Positions 24,732-38,320 are shown, counted from the stretch's first letter. The stretch: DNA of 64,000 nt from Apium graveolens (GCF_009905375.1 NC_133647.1:173706790-173770789); one strand, 5' to 3'. Notes: generated by a model from the sequence alone, not told the origin. A program made the numbers and translations.

Positions 24732-25940
24732 ATGCCTCCCAAAAGAAATACTCGCACCAACACCCGAAATGAAGAAACCAACAACAACAACAATCAAGAT
24801 GATACAAACCCGAATGTGAACCCAGGACCTATGGACCCAGCAATAGCCCAGATTCTTCAAATCTTGGCCCAACAAACAGTTCACCTAGCACAACAACAAC
24901 AAAGACAGACCAATCCCCAGGTAACTTTCAAAACTTTTCAGGCAATAAACCCACCAGAATTCAAGGGTTCCTTAGAGCCAATTGAAGCAAATGTTTGGTT
25001 AAAGGAAATAGAGAAGGCATTTGCCTTAGTGAAAGTAAAGGAAGAACAGAAGGTTGAGTTTGCAAGTTACTATCTGAAGAATGAAGCCACCTATTGGTGG
25101 GAGATGGTGAAGACATTGGAAGGTACGGATGTTATTACTTGGGAAAGGTTCAAGGAATTGTTTCTAGAAAAGTATTTCCCTCAGTTTGTTCAGGATCAAA
25201 TGGAGCTGAAGTTTTTAGAGTTAAAGTAAGGGAATATGTCGGTAACAGATTATGAGGGGAAGTTTGAGGAATTGTCAAGGTATGTGCCGTCGTATGTTGA
25301 TACTGATAGAAAGAAAGCTAAGAGATTCCAGCAAGGCTTGAAGCCATGGATCAGAGGGAAGGTAGCTATTTTTGAATTGGATACCTATGCCGGGGTTGTA
25401 CAGAAGGCTATGATCGCAGAGACAGAGAGTGAGATGTTCCAGAAAGATAAGGAAAGCAAGAAAAGGAAAGTTGAGGGAAGTGAGGGTCAGTCACAAACAG
25501 GGAAGTTTCCAAATTTTAAGAAGGGCAAGTTTCAGCCAGGGAGAAATTTTAATTTCAGGAGACAAAATGCAGGAGACGGAGGCCAGGGCAATCGTCCAGC
25601 TAATGTGAATCAGCCGAATCAGTTGAGATTAACTTTTCCAGATTGTCAAGTTTGTGGAAAGAAGCATGGAGGAGTTTGTAACAAGTTGAATGTGGTATGT
25701 TTTAAATGCAACCAGAAAGGGCACTATTCAAGGGAGTGCCGAAATCAGCCAGCAAATAAGGATCAGCCTATCCGGAATCCAGCAGTGAAGGTTCCAGTCA
25801 TTGGATTTACATGCTTTAAATGTGGGAAGCCAGGACATATGGCCAGGGATTGCAAGACACCAGCCCCAGTCAGTAATGTATTGAGGATTATGGGATCTAC
25901 CCCAACAGTGAATGAGACTTCAAGGGCTAGAGTTTTTGAC
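24732..25940 (+). pseudogene. Element C gag (one nonsense codon)
   Basis: Starts MPPKRNTRTN with an Asn-rich N-terminus and a Gln-rich stretch (AQQQQRQTNP). The gag core (NPPEFKGSLEPIEANVWLKE, ATYWWEMVKTLEGTD, FKELFLEKYFPQF) follows. Two CCHC knuckles ([28 protein letters not shown]) sit near the C-terminus and bind RNA in this family. A TAA at 25227-25229 replaces the Gln codon seen in A (ELKQG). The frame is otherwise open and continues into pol. The gag end is approximate because no cleavage site can be read. Confidence 0.92.
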
Positions 25941-27370
25941 ATGTCGGTGAAGGATGCGATCCAGGATACGGATGTCGTGGCAGGTACGCTTAATATGAAT
26001 TCTTTATGTGCTAAAGTGTTAATAGACTCGGGAGCAACTCGATCGTTTGTTTCACAAGATTTTGTTAGTAAATTAAACTGTCCAGTTGAGTGCTTAAATG
26101 AAATAATGACTGTGGAATTAGCAAATCAAGAACGTGTAACTGTAAACCAAGTTTGTGGAAATTGTGAGATTGAGATTTCTGGTAGTAAGTTTTGTGTAGA
26201 TTTGATACTATTTAAGTTAGGAGAATTTGATGTGATATTAGGGATGGATTGGTTATCTAAGCATGATGCTCAGATAGATTGTCGAAATAAGAAAGTAATG
26301 GTAAAAACGCCAGACGAAAGAATAATAACGTTCAAAGGTCAGAAACAAATAAAGAAATTCTTAACAATAATTCAAGCCAAGAAGTTACTACGACAAGGAT
26401 GTGAGCATTTCATAGCATATGTAATCGACAGAAGTCAGGAGCCAGCAAAACTTGAAGATATTCCAGTAGTGAATGAATTTCCAGACATATTTCCCGACGA
26501 GTTACCAGGACTTCCTCCAGATAGAGAAATTGAATTTGCGATCGACTTAGAACCTGGAACAGAACCGGTGTCCAAAGCCCCGTACAGAATGGCGCCTGTT
26601 GAGATGAAAGAGCTAGCAAGGCAATTGCAAGAATTGTTAGAGAAAGGAGTAATTAGACCCAGCGTATCCCCGTGGGGAGCCCCGGTATTATTTGTCAAGA
26701 AGAAAGATGGAAGCATGAGACTGTGCATTGACTATAGGGAGCTCAACAAGCTGACAATCAAGAACAAGTATCCGTTATCCAGAATCGATGATCTGTTTGA
26801 CCAATTGAAGGGAGCCAAGTACTTCTCCAAAATTGATTTAAGATCGGGATATCATCAACTAAAGATCAAGCCAGAAGATATACCAAAGACAGCTTTCAGA
26901 ACAAGGTATGGGCATTATGAATTTCTAATGATGTCTTTTAGATTGACCAATGCCCCAGCAGCGTTTATGGACCTGATGAATAGAATTTTTAAGGAGTATT
27001 TGGATAAGTTTGTTATTGTGTTTATAGACGATATTTTAATCTATTCCAAGACGGAAGAGGATCATGCGGAACATGTGAGAACGGCTTTGGAGATTTTAAG
27101 GAAAAAGAAGTTATATGCTAAACTGTCGAAGTGTGAGTTTTGGCTACAGGAAGTTCAGTTCTTAGGACACATAGTCAGTAATGAAGAGATCAAAGTGGAC
27201 CCGGCAAAAATCGAAGCAATTACGAATTGGGAGAGACCGAGAACACCCACTGAGGTAAGAAGTTTCCTAGGATTGGCGGGATATTATCGTCGATTTGTTC
27301 AGAATTTCTCAAGGATTGCCACATCATTAACAAAGCTTACACGAAAGAATGAAAAGTTTATATAGAACGA
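25941..27370 (+). pseudogene. Element C protease and reverse transcriptase
   Basis: Same frame as gag. The protease active site is [13 protein letters not shown], with a second conserved segment [18 protein letters not shown] has the fingers motif [19 protein letters not shown], palm motif [13 protein letters not shown] and catalytic [15 protein letters not shown]. It ends in [16 protein letters not shown], the usual connection to RNase H. Frame closes at TAG 27363-27365 after NEKFI, a Trp codon in copy A. RT itself has no internal stop. Confidence 0.93.
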
Positions 27371-29341
27371 CAAGTGCGAAGAAAGTTTCAGGAGTTGAAG
27401 CGAAGATTAATCACGGAACCTGTTTTGTCACTTCCAGACGATCAAGGGAATTTCGTAATTTATAGCGATGCTTCTCATAAAGGATTAGGATGTGTTCTAA
27501 TGCAGCACGACAAGGTGATTGCTTATGCGTTAAGGCAATTGAAACCACACGAACAGAAATATCCTACTCATGACTTGGAGCTAGCAGCTATAGTTTTTGC
27601 TTTGAAGATTTGGAGACATTATTTGTATGGAGAAAAGTGTGAGATTTTCACAGATCACAAAAGTTTGAAATATATATTTACCCAGAAGGAACTTAATATG
27701 AGGCAAAGGAGATGGTTTGAATTGATCAAGGATTATGATTGCTCGATTAATTATCATCCCGGTAAGGCGAACATTGTAGCAGATGCGTTAAGTCGGAAGG
27801 AAAGGTTAAATGTGTTATCTGTACCTGAAGAAGTATATAAAGAATTTCAGAAATTAGAATTGGAGGTTAGAATTTGCAAGCCTGAGGAAGCAAAAGTGTA
27901 CAGTATGATTTTCCAACCGGAGTTATTGGAGAAAATAAAGAAATGCCAGAAAGAGGTAATGGATCAAGATATAAATAGTTTGGTAGGTGAGGAATTATGC
28001 ACGCAACAAGATGATCAAGGTATTCTTAGGTTTTCTTCAAGAGTTTGGATTCCACCAGTGACGGAGTTAAAGAATGAAATTTTACAAGAGGCACATAGTT
28101 CAAGATATTCCATCCATCCAGGGAGTACCAAAATGTACAGAGATTTAAAGAAGAATTATTGGTGGCCAAATATGAAGAGGAAAATTGCAGAATGGGTTAG
28201 CAAATGTTATACCTGTCAGAGAGTTAAAGCAGAGCATCAGAGACCAAGCGGATTGCTACAGCCATTGGAGATTCCAGAATGGAAGTGGGAACATATTACC
28301 ATGGATTTCATAGTTGGATTACCAAGGACAAGGGCTAATCATGATGCCATTTGGGTTATAGTGGATAGACTTACCAAGTCAGCTCATTTTCTGCCTATAA
28401 ATGAAAGATTTTCGCTCGACAAGTTAGTCCCTATGTACCTAAAAGAAATTGTAGTTCGTCATGGAGTTCCAGTGTCCATCGTATCTGATCGAGATCCAAG
28501 GTTTAATTCAAGATTTTGGAAGAGTTTTCAAGAATGTTTGGGAACAAAATTGAATATGAGTACGGCCTATCACCCACAGACGGACGGCCAAAGTGAAAGA
28601 ACAATCCAGACAATCGAGGACATGCTACGTGTTTGTGCTATTGATTTCAAAGGAAGTTGGGACGAGCATTTACCCCTGGTAGAATTTGCTTATAACAACA
28701 GTTATCACGCCAACATTGGGATGCCACCTTATGAAGCCCTTTATGGATGCAAATGTAGATCTCCATTATATTGGAACGAAGTAGGAGAACGCAAAATACT
28801 CGGACCTGAATTGGTGCAATAGACAAAGGAAGTTGTTGAAATTATCCAGAAGAGATTAATAGCCGCACAAAATTGTCAGAGGAGATATGCAGACCAGTCA
28901 AGGAAAGACATGGAATTTGAAGAAGGGAGCTTGGTATTATTGAAAGTATCACCGTGGAAAGGACTAACGAGGTTTGGGAAGAAAGGGAAGCTAAGCCCAA
29001 GATATGTCGGACCTTTTGAGATCCTAAAGAGCGTTGGCAAAGTCGCTTATGAATTGGCGTTACCTCCGCACATGGGGCACATTCACAATGTTTTTCATGT
29101 ATCGATGCTCAAGAAATATAATCCAGACTCCAGGCATGTAATAGAATATGAGCCAATAGAGCTTCAGGCAGATTTATCATATGTAGAGAATCCAATAGAG
29201 ATTTTAGAGGAAAGAGAGAAAGTATTGAGGAATAAAGTAATAAAGTTAGTAAGAGTATTATGGAGAAACCCAAAGGTTGAAGAGTCAACCTGGGAGTTAG
29301 AAAGTGATATGAGAGAAAAGTATCCTCAATTGTTTTCTTAG
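27371..29341 (+). pseudogene. Element C RNase H, integrase and chromodomain
   Basis: A one-base deletion near 27390 shifts the frame relative to RT. RNase H follows ([48 protein letters not shown]). Integrase has an HHCC finger ([26 protein letters not shown]) and a DDE core ([18 protein letters not shown] in [12 protein letters not shown]). The C-terminal chromodomain (EILEEREKVLRNKVIKLVRV, then WRNPKVEESTWELE) probably steers insertion to marked chromatin, as in Tekay-clade elements. TAG at 28820-28822 interrupts integrase after GPELVQ. The natural stop is 29339-29341. Confidence 0.93.
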
Positions 29342-29366
29342 GAGATTCTGAGGACAGAATCCTTTT

Positions 29367-29379
29367 AAGGGGGGAAGGA
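29367..29379 (+). other. Polypurine tract, element C
   Basis: AAGGGGGGAAGGA directly before the 3' LTR. Confidence 0.85.
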
Positions 29380-32300
29380 TGTAATATCCGGGATATAACG
29401 TGTAATTATTTTTACTATTAAATAATTAATATGTGTGTTCAGTATCTATTCTGTGAGTTAATTGTTAAGTGATATATGTACTTGTATATTCAAAAATAAT
29501 ATTAGTTGAGTATTTTAATTTTTATATGTCCAAAATAAAATATAGATAATTGTCATATCTTCCTAATTATTTTTATGTTGATTTATAGATTTATAAGAAT
29601 CATATGAAATTTTTAAAATCTTTTTCCGGGTAATTAAAATCTATTTTATAAAAACGGGAACCAACCGACGTCAACCGTTGTTACGTTTTTGGAACCCGAA
29701 ACTCTTTCGAGAACTCCTTCCTAACCTAATTGTAATATTCCGAGCATATTCCATGTTTTGACTTTTTCGATCCGGCTTACGGTTTGTCCTACGCGGGTCC
29801 CGGCGCAACATTTTCGATACAATATTCGTTTCGGTAAATCAATAAAACCCGTATTTTCGATAAACGGGAGCTTTTTATTAAACTATCCCAATTATCACTT
29901 CGTAATACGTGTAACCAGGCGCTGAGACCAAGACTGCAGTACAAATTGTACTGATTTGGATAATTATCCCGAAAACCGATACCGTTTGGATCAGTTTTTA
30001 TAAATAAACGTACCGTTTTATATCCGGAATGATCCAACGGGATACTAATTTTTCATAATTATAAATAGCCTTTTTCCGTATTTTATTTCCTATAAAAATC
30101 ATTTGCAGACAGATAATTATATAATTTTACAGAGAAAAATCTTATATTCATAAACTGTTCTAAGAATCAAACAGCAAAACAAAGGCGTTACCGATCTCTG
30201 TTTTCAAAGCTTGAGTAACCAAAACGAAGAATTTGAGGTGTTCTATCAGATTCTGAACTTTGTTTCACTGCAGAATCAAAGGTTTAATTTCTAAAAATTT
30301 ATTTATTTTCGAATTTATTTTATTAAAAATATGAATTTTTGTTCGGATGATTGTTTGTATGATTTGATGATTGCATATTGTAGAGCTTGTTTTCCTGATG
30401 ATTTTCATATGTCATACTTCTGATTTGGAGTTCAATAACATGTTCAAATTTGAGTTTGATTTTCGAATTTTAAAATTAGGGTTTATAACCCGTATGAATG
30501 TTCTTAATTGAAATTTGGGGGTTTCTTATTCTGTGATAGATTGATGTTGTGTTATAGTGGGTTGTGTTCTTTGTGAAATTAGCAATCCAGTCGTATAAGT
30601 TTCATGAACCAACGAGGTCTGTAGAGAAGGGAGTTGTGTTATGAATATTTTCGATGTTCGCCGGAAACCGGCGATGTTCTTGGCTAATTTCCGGCCAAAA
30701 CATGAATGATTATAATGATTTGATTGCATGAATATGTTCCTGGTGAGGTGTAGTTGTGATCTGGACAGTTTGGTGGCCTGAGGTGGCCGGAATCGTGTTC
30801 TCCGGCCACACTCCGGCGAAGTCGACGGCGGGGTTGGTAAAATTGCAAACAGGCCCCGGTAGTTTTAAAAACGATGCAGTTAGGTCCCTGAAGTTTCCAG
30901 ACTTTGCAAAAATAGGATTCCTATTTTAAAAATGTTTAAAAATCATATTTCCCATTTATTTTTATTATAAAAATTCGTTTTTAATTTCTGAAAATTCTAA
31001 AAATTATTATTTTAATTCCGAAAATTATTTTTAATTCACAAATAAATCTGAATTAATTAGTTAATTAATTTCAGTTAATTTTTAATTGGTTAATTAGTCA
31101 ATTAATTCGAAAATTAATTGATTAATTGATTTAATTAATTATTAATTGATTTTTAATTAATTATTTAATTAGATTTAATTATTAAAAATGATTTAAAAAT
31201 TCTGAAAAATAGTTTCGAGCTTTAAAATATTATTCTAAATTATTTTCAAGGCTCGATAATTATTCTAAAATTGTTTCGGAGCCAGAATTGGCCAACCGAA
31301 CCCTGTTTATTAACCCGAAATTGATCCAACGACCCGTTTTAATTCCGAAAAATGTTTTAAAAATTATTTTAAATACCCGAAAGCATATTTATGACCCGAG
31401 ACTTCTTCATAGATGATATGTCATTGATTACGTGATGTATTATGTGTTATACGTGACCTGTTGTTTGACTATCGGTCTATATATTCGATGTTTACTTGAT
31501 TATTGCATAACTTTCAATCCGTTAATCGGATTTGGGTAAAACGAAGGGTAGATAGAAGTATGTGTTGAATAGAATTCCATGAGTAAATTATTGATAGATA
31601 CTTATGATATGTGAGCAGAAGAGGCAAGACGTAGGAAAGGGAAACAGGTAGTTGAGGAGTAAGACGATTGTGATTGAAAGCAAGTGCAGGATAGTAACCT
31701 AATACCAGGCAAGTGTTCTGAACTTTCTCGAGATATTGTAATTCTTGATAGTCTTGTTGACATTGCAAGTGCTTTGAAGCACGGAAACCTAAATCCTGAT
31801 TTCAGTTATTGTTCCTGAGCTATGAACCATATTCTTTCTAAGCCATTGATTATTGTATACCCAAACACGAACCACAAATCTACGATACTACTCCACAAAT
31901 ACATACAAACTAAATATCAGACACTGAACTGAATTATTATATACTCAATCCATGATATCTTATGCTTTGAAAGCCCAAATCTTTGAAACCCTGAAATGTT
32001 GATTCCTTTGTTATCCAATTCTTTCATTACCCAGCATGCAAGCTTTAAAAGTACCTTGTTGATCCTTACAAGGATTTAAACCCTTTCATTGTTAAACATT
32101 TATTGTTGTTAATGATTTCGGTTATTATTTATTATTGCATATTCTGTTATTATGTTAGAATTGGATTGTTTTTATAAAATTGTGGACCAGATTCGTGGTC
32201 AGACCATATAATGGTCAAGTTAGGCCAATGTGTGCCTTGGATCCAGTAGTTAGAGCAATGCTGTGTGACTTGCTCGGGGTTAGTGCGTGACTGATCAGCA

Positions 32301-32819
32301 GCCTAACCTTGGTTTTTAAATTAAAAGTATAATATCCAATTCTAAATCATAATCCAATGTTCACTTGATATCATAATCATAGTCACCTGATGATCATTAT
32401 TCTCAGTTTTGTCATTTTGACTTGCTGAGCTAGTTAGCTCATTTGTGCGATGTTGTTTATATTCTTTCCAGTTAAAAAGGAATCAGTTGGTAGCGAGAAT
32501 CCCCAGTCCAGCGCGAGAGCTAGGGGTTCAGGTTGAGGAAGCTGAGCTAGTAGGCTTCTTTTGGGATAATTTAAGTTTGTAAAAGTTTGTATTAATATTT
32601 GATACTCAGTGTGAGTTTGAAATAGTTGGGATTTGAACGGTTTGTAATATATTAGTGTGTTTGGCTTGTGTGCATACTTTAACCTATTGCGGTCCGTGGT
32701 GGTTGATAAGTAGGGTCACTACATATATTATTATTATCTTTATTATTGTTATAAGCAGGTTATAATTAAGGTGTGTGTGTGGACTCCAAACTTCTGACCC
32801 GGGTTTGGAGGGCGCCACA
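29380..32819 (+). mobile_element. Element C 3' LTR
   Basis: 3440 bp, same ends as the 5' LTR. It abuts the reverse-oriented LTR of element A at 32820, forming a near-spacerless inverted repeat. Confidence 0.95.
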
Positions 32820-35765
32820 CACATACCTTATTTATAACCTTCTTATAATATTAATAAAGATAAAATAATATGCTGTGACCCTACTTGCCAACTACCACGG
32901 ACCGCAACAGGTGAAAGTATGTACACAAGCCACACACACATACTTTATATTATAAACGTCTAAATCCCAACTATTCAAACTCAGAACTGAATATTAAACA
33001 TTATTACAAACTTTTATAAACTCAAACTATCTCAAAAGTTGTCAGCTAGCTTAACTCGATCAACCTGGACCCCTAGCTCTCGCACTGGATTGGGGATCCT
33101 CGCTACCAACTGGTTCCTTCTTAACTGGAAAAGAACATAAACAATACCGCACAAATGAGCTAACTAGCTCAGCAAGTCAGAATGACAATACTGAGAATAA
33201 TGATCATCAAGTGAAAAGAGTTATAGTATCAAGTGAACAATGAATAATAATTTAGAATTGGATATTATATTTTTATTTTAAAAACCAAGGTTAGGCTGCT
33301 GATCTGTCACGCACTAACCCCGAGCAAGGCACACAGCTCTGCTCTAATTACTGGATCCAAGGCACACATTGGCCTAACTTGACCACCAATCTGGTCCGAC
33401 CATGAATCTGGTCCACAATTTTATAAAACAATCCGATTCTAACATAATAACATAATAAATAATGTAAAGCAGTAAACAAATTCATAAGCAATATTGGATG
33501 TCCAATAATGTGATGGTTCCAATCTTCACAAATGAAATATGGCTATCAAATGGTGAAAGAAATGGATAACAAAAGAATCAAAGTTTCAAGGTTATAAGGA
33601 TTTGGTCTTTCAGAGCGTAAGGTACAATGGTTTGAATATGTAAGCAATCTTATTCAGTGTTTGGTATTTAGTTTGCATGAATTTGTGAAGTAGTATCGTA
33701 TATCTGTGGTTCGTATTTGGGGATTTAACAATCAATGTTTCAGAAAGAATAAGGTTTATGGCTCAAATATCAATAGCGGGAATCAAGGTTTAGGATTCAG
33801 TGCTTCAAAGCACTTGCAATATAAAACAGGACTATCAATCATCTACAATACATCTCGAGAAAGTTCAGAACACTTGTCCGGTACTAGCTTGCTATACTTC
33901 ACCAATTTCCAATCACAATCTCCTACTCCTCGACTATCTGTTTCCCTTTCCTACGCCTTGCCTCTTCTGCTCACATAACATAAGCATCTATCAATACTCA
34001 ACTCATCTGATTTTATCCGGTATACACTTCTATCTACCCTTCGTTTTACCCAAATCCGACTAACGGATTGAAAGTTACGCTAAAAACAAGTAAACACTGA
34101 ACATATAGACCGACATTCAAACAACAAGTCACATATAACACGTAACACGTCAAACAATCAATGACATTCCATTTATAAAGAAGTCTCGGGTCATAAACAG
34201 GCATTCGGGTATTTAATATGATTTTTAAAATATTTTTCGGAATTAAAACGGGTCGTTGGGTAAATTTTAAAGCAATAAACAGGGTTCGGTTGGCCACATC
34301 TGGCTTCAAAATAATTTTCTAATAATTATCGAGCCTTGAAAACAATTTATAATAATATTTTAAAGCTCGAAACTATTTTTCGGAATTTTTAAATCATTAA
34401 TAAATAATTAAATCTAATTAAATAATTAATTAAAATCAATTAATAATTAATTAAATCAATTAATCAATTAATTTTCTAATTAGTTGACCAATTAACTAAT
34501 TAATTATTAACTAAAATTAATTAACTAATTAATTAACTAATTAATTCAGATTTATTTTTGAATTAAAAAAAATAATTTTTGGAATTAAAATAATAATTTT
34601 TGGAATTTTCAGAAATTAAAAACGAATTTTTATAATTAAAATATATAAGAAATATGATTTTTAAATAATTTATAAACAGGAATCCCATTTTTGAAAATTC
34701 TGGAAACTACAGGGACTAAACTGTTTCTTCTTCAAAAGTTCGGGGATCTGTTTGCAATTTTGCAAACCTCCGCCGTCGACTCGCCGGAGTGTGGCCGGAG
34801 AACACGATTCCGGCCACCTCAGGCCACCAAATTATCCAGAATTAAACTACAGGCTACCAACAACTTGTACATGCAATCAAAACACACAACCCTTCCCAGA
34901 ATTGGCCGGGAAACTCACCGGTTTCCGGTGACTCAGCGTAAATTTCAAAATACAACTCTGTTCAAACCATGAATCGTTTGTTAACGAGCTATACATCAAT
35001 CGATTGCAAATTTTATGAGGAACGAAATCCACTATATTTCAACATCTAATAACCCCTAGATCAAAAAGCCCTAAATTTCAATTAAGAACATTCATACGGG
35101 TTATAAACCCTAATTTTAAAATTCGAAAATTAAACTCAATTTTGAACATGTTATTGAACTCCAAATCAGTCATATGACATATGAAAATCATCAGGAAAAC
35201 AAGCTCTACAACATGCAATCATCAAATCATCCAAACAATCATCCGAACAAAAATTCATGATTTTAATCATAATAATTTGAAAATAAAGAAAAATATAGAA
35301 ATTAAACCTTGATTTGTGCAGTAAAATAAGTTATGGAATCTGAAAGTACACTCCAAATCCTTCGTTTTGGTTACTCCAACTTTCCCAACCGATTTCAATA
35401 ACACCTTGAAACTGTAGTTTGATTCTCAAAAGGTTTTATGAAATTAGGGTTTTTCTCTGGAAAATTTTATAATTACTGTTTGCAAATGATTTTCGGTACG
35501 AAATAAAATATGGTAAAGACTATTTATAATTACGGAAAATTAGTATCCCGTTGGATCATTCCGGATATAAAATGGTACGTTTATTTATAAAAACAGATCC
35601 AAACGGTACCGGTTTTCGGGATAATTATCCAAATCAGTACAATTTGTACTGCGGTCTTGGTCTCAGCGCCTGGTTACACGTATTACGAGGTGATAATTGT
35701 AATATTTTAATAAAAAGATCCTGTTTATGGAAAATACGAGTTTTATTGATTTACCGCAACGAATA
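32820..35765 (-). mobile_element. Element A 5' LTR, main block (truncated)
   Basis: Reverse complement of the C LTR from about 45 bases before its end to about position 445 from its start; visibly more diverged than the two C LTRs are from each other. It opens with CACAT, the right target duplication of C. At 35765 similarity stops abruptly and the first ~445 bp of the LTR are not found elsewhere in the window, so it was deleted or displaced. Confidence 0.9.
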
Positions 35766-35957
35766 AGGGTGAAAAACCAAAATACCCACCATTTAGGGAG
35801 ATTTGCCCAAAATGCTGATTGGCGGGGGGTTCCACCCTAAATACCCACTGAATACGCATTGCTCACAAGCAAATTCTATTTTTTTAAAATTTGTAAAGAA
35901 CACGCATATACAGAATACAGGGTTATTTTTTGATTTTTAGCGAATACGCATCTTCAA
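35766..35957. other. Unassigned sequence between A LTR and broken ORF
   Basis: Short stretch with repeated GAATACGCAT words (near 35850 and 35942) and AATACCCACC words (near 35781 and 35838). No gene or clear element terminus seen; it may be the 3' untranslated end of the adjacent minus-strand element. Confidence 0.4.
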
Positions 35958-38180
35958 CTATAGCTTGGTAGCTATAGTTGAAAACATGATAGCTTGGTAA
36001 TCTTGATTGGACATGTTCGAGGTGAGAAGCTGCTGTAAGATTTGTGCAAGTCCAGACAATTGATCAACTAACAGATCATTGATAGTTGTAGGTTGAGCTT
36101 CTGTCTCCTGTAGCCATTGAGAGATCAAATGAGGTTGTGTTTGAAAATGGTTAGAAGTCGATGGTTGATCTGTTGGGTTTGAAGTGAAGGTTAGATCTTC
36201 AATAGAACCACCTGTGACAGATGTCACAGTTTGACTCACAGGTTGAACTGTGGTTATGATAATTTGTTGTTCTCCACTTGTGGTGGGAACTTCCATTGGA
36301 ATTGGAGGGGAGTTTACTAGGTTACTGTCATGTACTCTAGCCTCAAACCCTTGTACTTCTTTCAAAGTACTGTCACTTGAATGTGATGTACTTGCCTCCC
36401 CCATAGCAGGATCATTGGCAATTGAACTCCTAACTTCAATTATGAGTGCAATCTCAGCTAGGGTTTTGAGGGGAACTGTTCCTGTAAGAGGAAACTCCAA
36501 TTAAATTGGGGAGGATTTAGATAGCTCACCCTCAGGAGTACTACACTCAAACCTTACAACCTGTAAAGGTTGATTTGCATATGAAGGTGCATCGGAAACT
36601 ATCACAGGGTCTTCAGTAAATACTGATGAAACCCCTGTGTTTTTGATGATGTCATCAAGGTCTACCCCAGCATGTAGCCTCTCACCAACTAAATTTGGGT
36701 CCTGGGAGGTGAGCACGGTTTTATGAACCATGTCACATGATATTGGAAACACTTGAGAATCAGATTCAAGTGTCTGATTAAATGAAGAAGAAATTTGAGA
36801 AATGAAATTTTGAATTTCAAAATTGAGTGTTGGCAGCTCCCTCTGAGTAGATGAGGGAGCTTCAAAAGATATGCACTCGTTGTGTGTGCCATCCTTATTT
36901 CTTCTTTCATACACTTGAATTTGTTCAAGTATTGGTGCAGACTCTTTACATGATGCATTTGGGTGGATGCTTTATTTTATAGAGACACCCTATTGAGAGG
37001 ATTCCTCTAGAGTCTGTTTAATTCTCTATTTTACAACTGCATCCTGTTGGGAGGGTGTAGAGGTGGCTTGAGTGGTCATCTCATTTTGTTTTGCCTTCTT
37101 TGGTTTTCTGACCAGGTGAGACTCAAGTTCTGTATTATCCTCACCACTCTCACTAATTACTTTCAAGGGTGCCTTCCTCTTATTCTTTTTACTCACTTCA
37201 ACCTTTTGAGAGGATGAAGTGGTTGGTTTCTTAGCTTCTAGTGGTACGGAAGAAAGGGTCTCAGCTTGGGAAGGCCCCTGCTGGTTGTCCTGTGTTTGTA
37301 CTTCCATAGGAACAGGAGCCATTGTTGTACTAGATACAATGTTAGACCTCATGTCAGGCATATGGTAAAGGTAAGTCCTGAATCTCTCCAACATAAATGG
37401 AGTGATTCTAAGACTTACAGGTACCTTGTTCTTTGTAATGAGTGAACCAAATATAACCTTGGACACTTGTTTACAATTGCCTATTTTAGTTCTATCTATA
37501 CCATTAAGCATATGAATGTCATGTACTTTATGATTTAAAGTAGACATTATAAATCTAGAAAAGAAGATTTCCTTACCTATTGTAGCTAGGGGCATTGCGA
37601 GCCTGGTGCTAAGTTCTTCCAGGATCAATAAGCCAATATTCAAGTGTCTGTTGTGAGCTATGGAGAACACTAGCTTCTGAACCACAGTTGATATGTTATC
37701 ATATCCTGTCTTTATGCAAGTGAAATCCCTTATGATGGAGTCATATAAGAAGGACCATTCTCTTATCAGATTCTTCTTATTTAGACTAGCCATGTTGATC
37801 TTCTCACAGTAATTGATGAAGTCCATGAACTCAGCCAACTCCTATTGAGTCGGAATCTCCACCATTTTCTCAGTTGGAATGCCCAAATCTTGATTCACAT
37901 CTTGCTTATTAAACTCCACCAGTTTCCCTCCAATGGAGCAGTTCACCAAAATAGATACAGAGTTGTCATGCACAACTGTCTTCACTACAGCTGTTGTCCA
38001 GAATTCATGTAGAACATCCAAGTAGAGGATTGGATTACCAGTTAGAGCTCCTGCAAGATAAGACTCAGACAAAAATTTAACAAACCCTATGAAATTGTCA
38101 GGAGCTTGATTGGTATCTATAAAAGAGAGATAGTTGGTTCCATCCTTGGGGATTGCAGCTCTAACATTGTTTAGTGCCAT
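35958..38180 (-). pseudogene. Broken ~740-codon ORF, probable retrotransposon accessory protein
   Basis: One reading frame from MALNNVRAAIPKDGTNYL (38180) to 35958, interrupted by stops near 37839, 37024, 36970 and 36500 but not shifted. The N-terminal ~270 residues carry FIGFVKFLSESYLAGAL, YLDVLHEFWTTAVV and REWSFLYDSIIRDFT. The rest is low-complexity: Lys-rich (SKKNKRKAPLK) and Ser/Thr/Gln-rich. From memory this resembles the accessory ORF found after pol in copia elements of asterids; I cannot confirm that here. No RT, integrase or protease motif. Uniform frame with point stops suggests ordinary decay. Confidence 0.55.
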
Positions 38181-38320
38181 TTTAGAGGAGTAGATTTGAG
38201 TGGGTAAGAAAAATTTGAGAGAAATAGTTTGAAACAAGAGAGAGCGGTTGAGAATTGGAAAACTTAGGTCATTTAGAGATCTCAAAGGCGTAAAGAGGTC
38301 TATGTCGAGATATCTGTGTA

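Larger units (their letters stand above)
20121..32819 (+). mobile_element. Element C: complete Tekay-type chromovirus, 12.7 kb
   Basis: Complete structure: 5' LTR, initiator-Met primer site, leader ORF, gag-pol with chromodomain, polypurine tract, 3' LTR, and perfect 5 bp duplication CACAT (20116-20120 and 32820-32824). The LTRs differ at about 30-35 sites in 3440 by eye (~1%), so insertion was recent on a plant scale. The coding region has three stops and one frameshift relative to its consensus frame, so this copy is inactive on its own. It inserted into the 5' LTR of element A, the same family in reverse orientation. Confidence 0.95.

Noticed and set aside
34380..34660. Dense TTAATTAA stretch as possible origin or matrix attachment site
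   Set aside because: It is the AT-rich block present in every LTR of this family (21720-21960, 31000-31200); no independent evidence for such a role.
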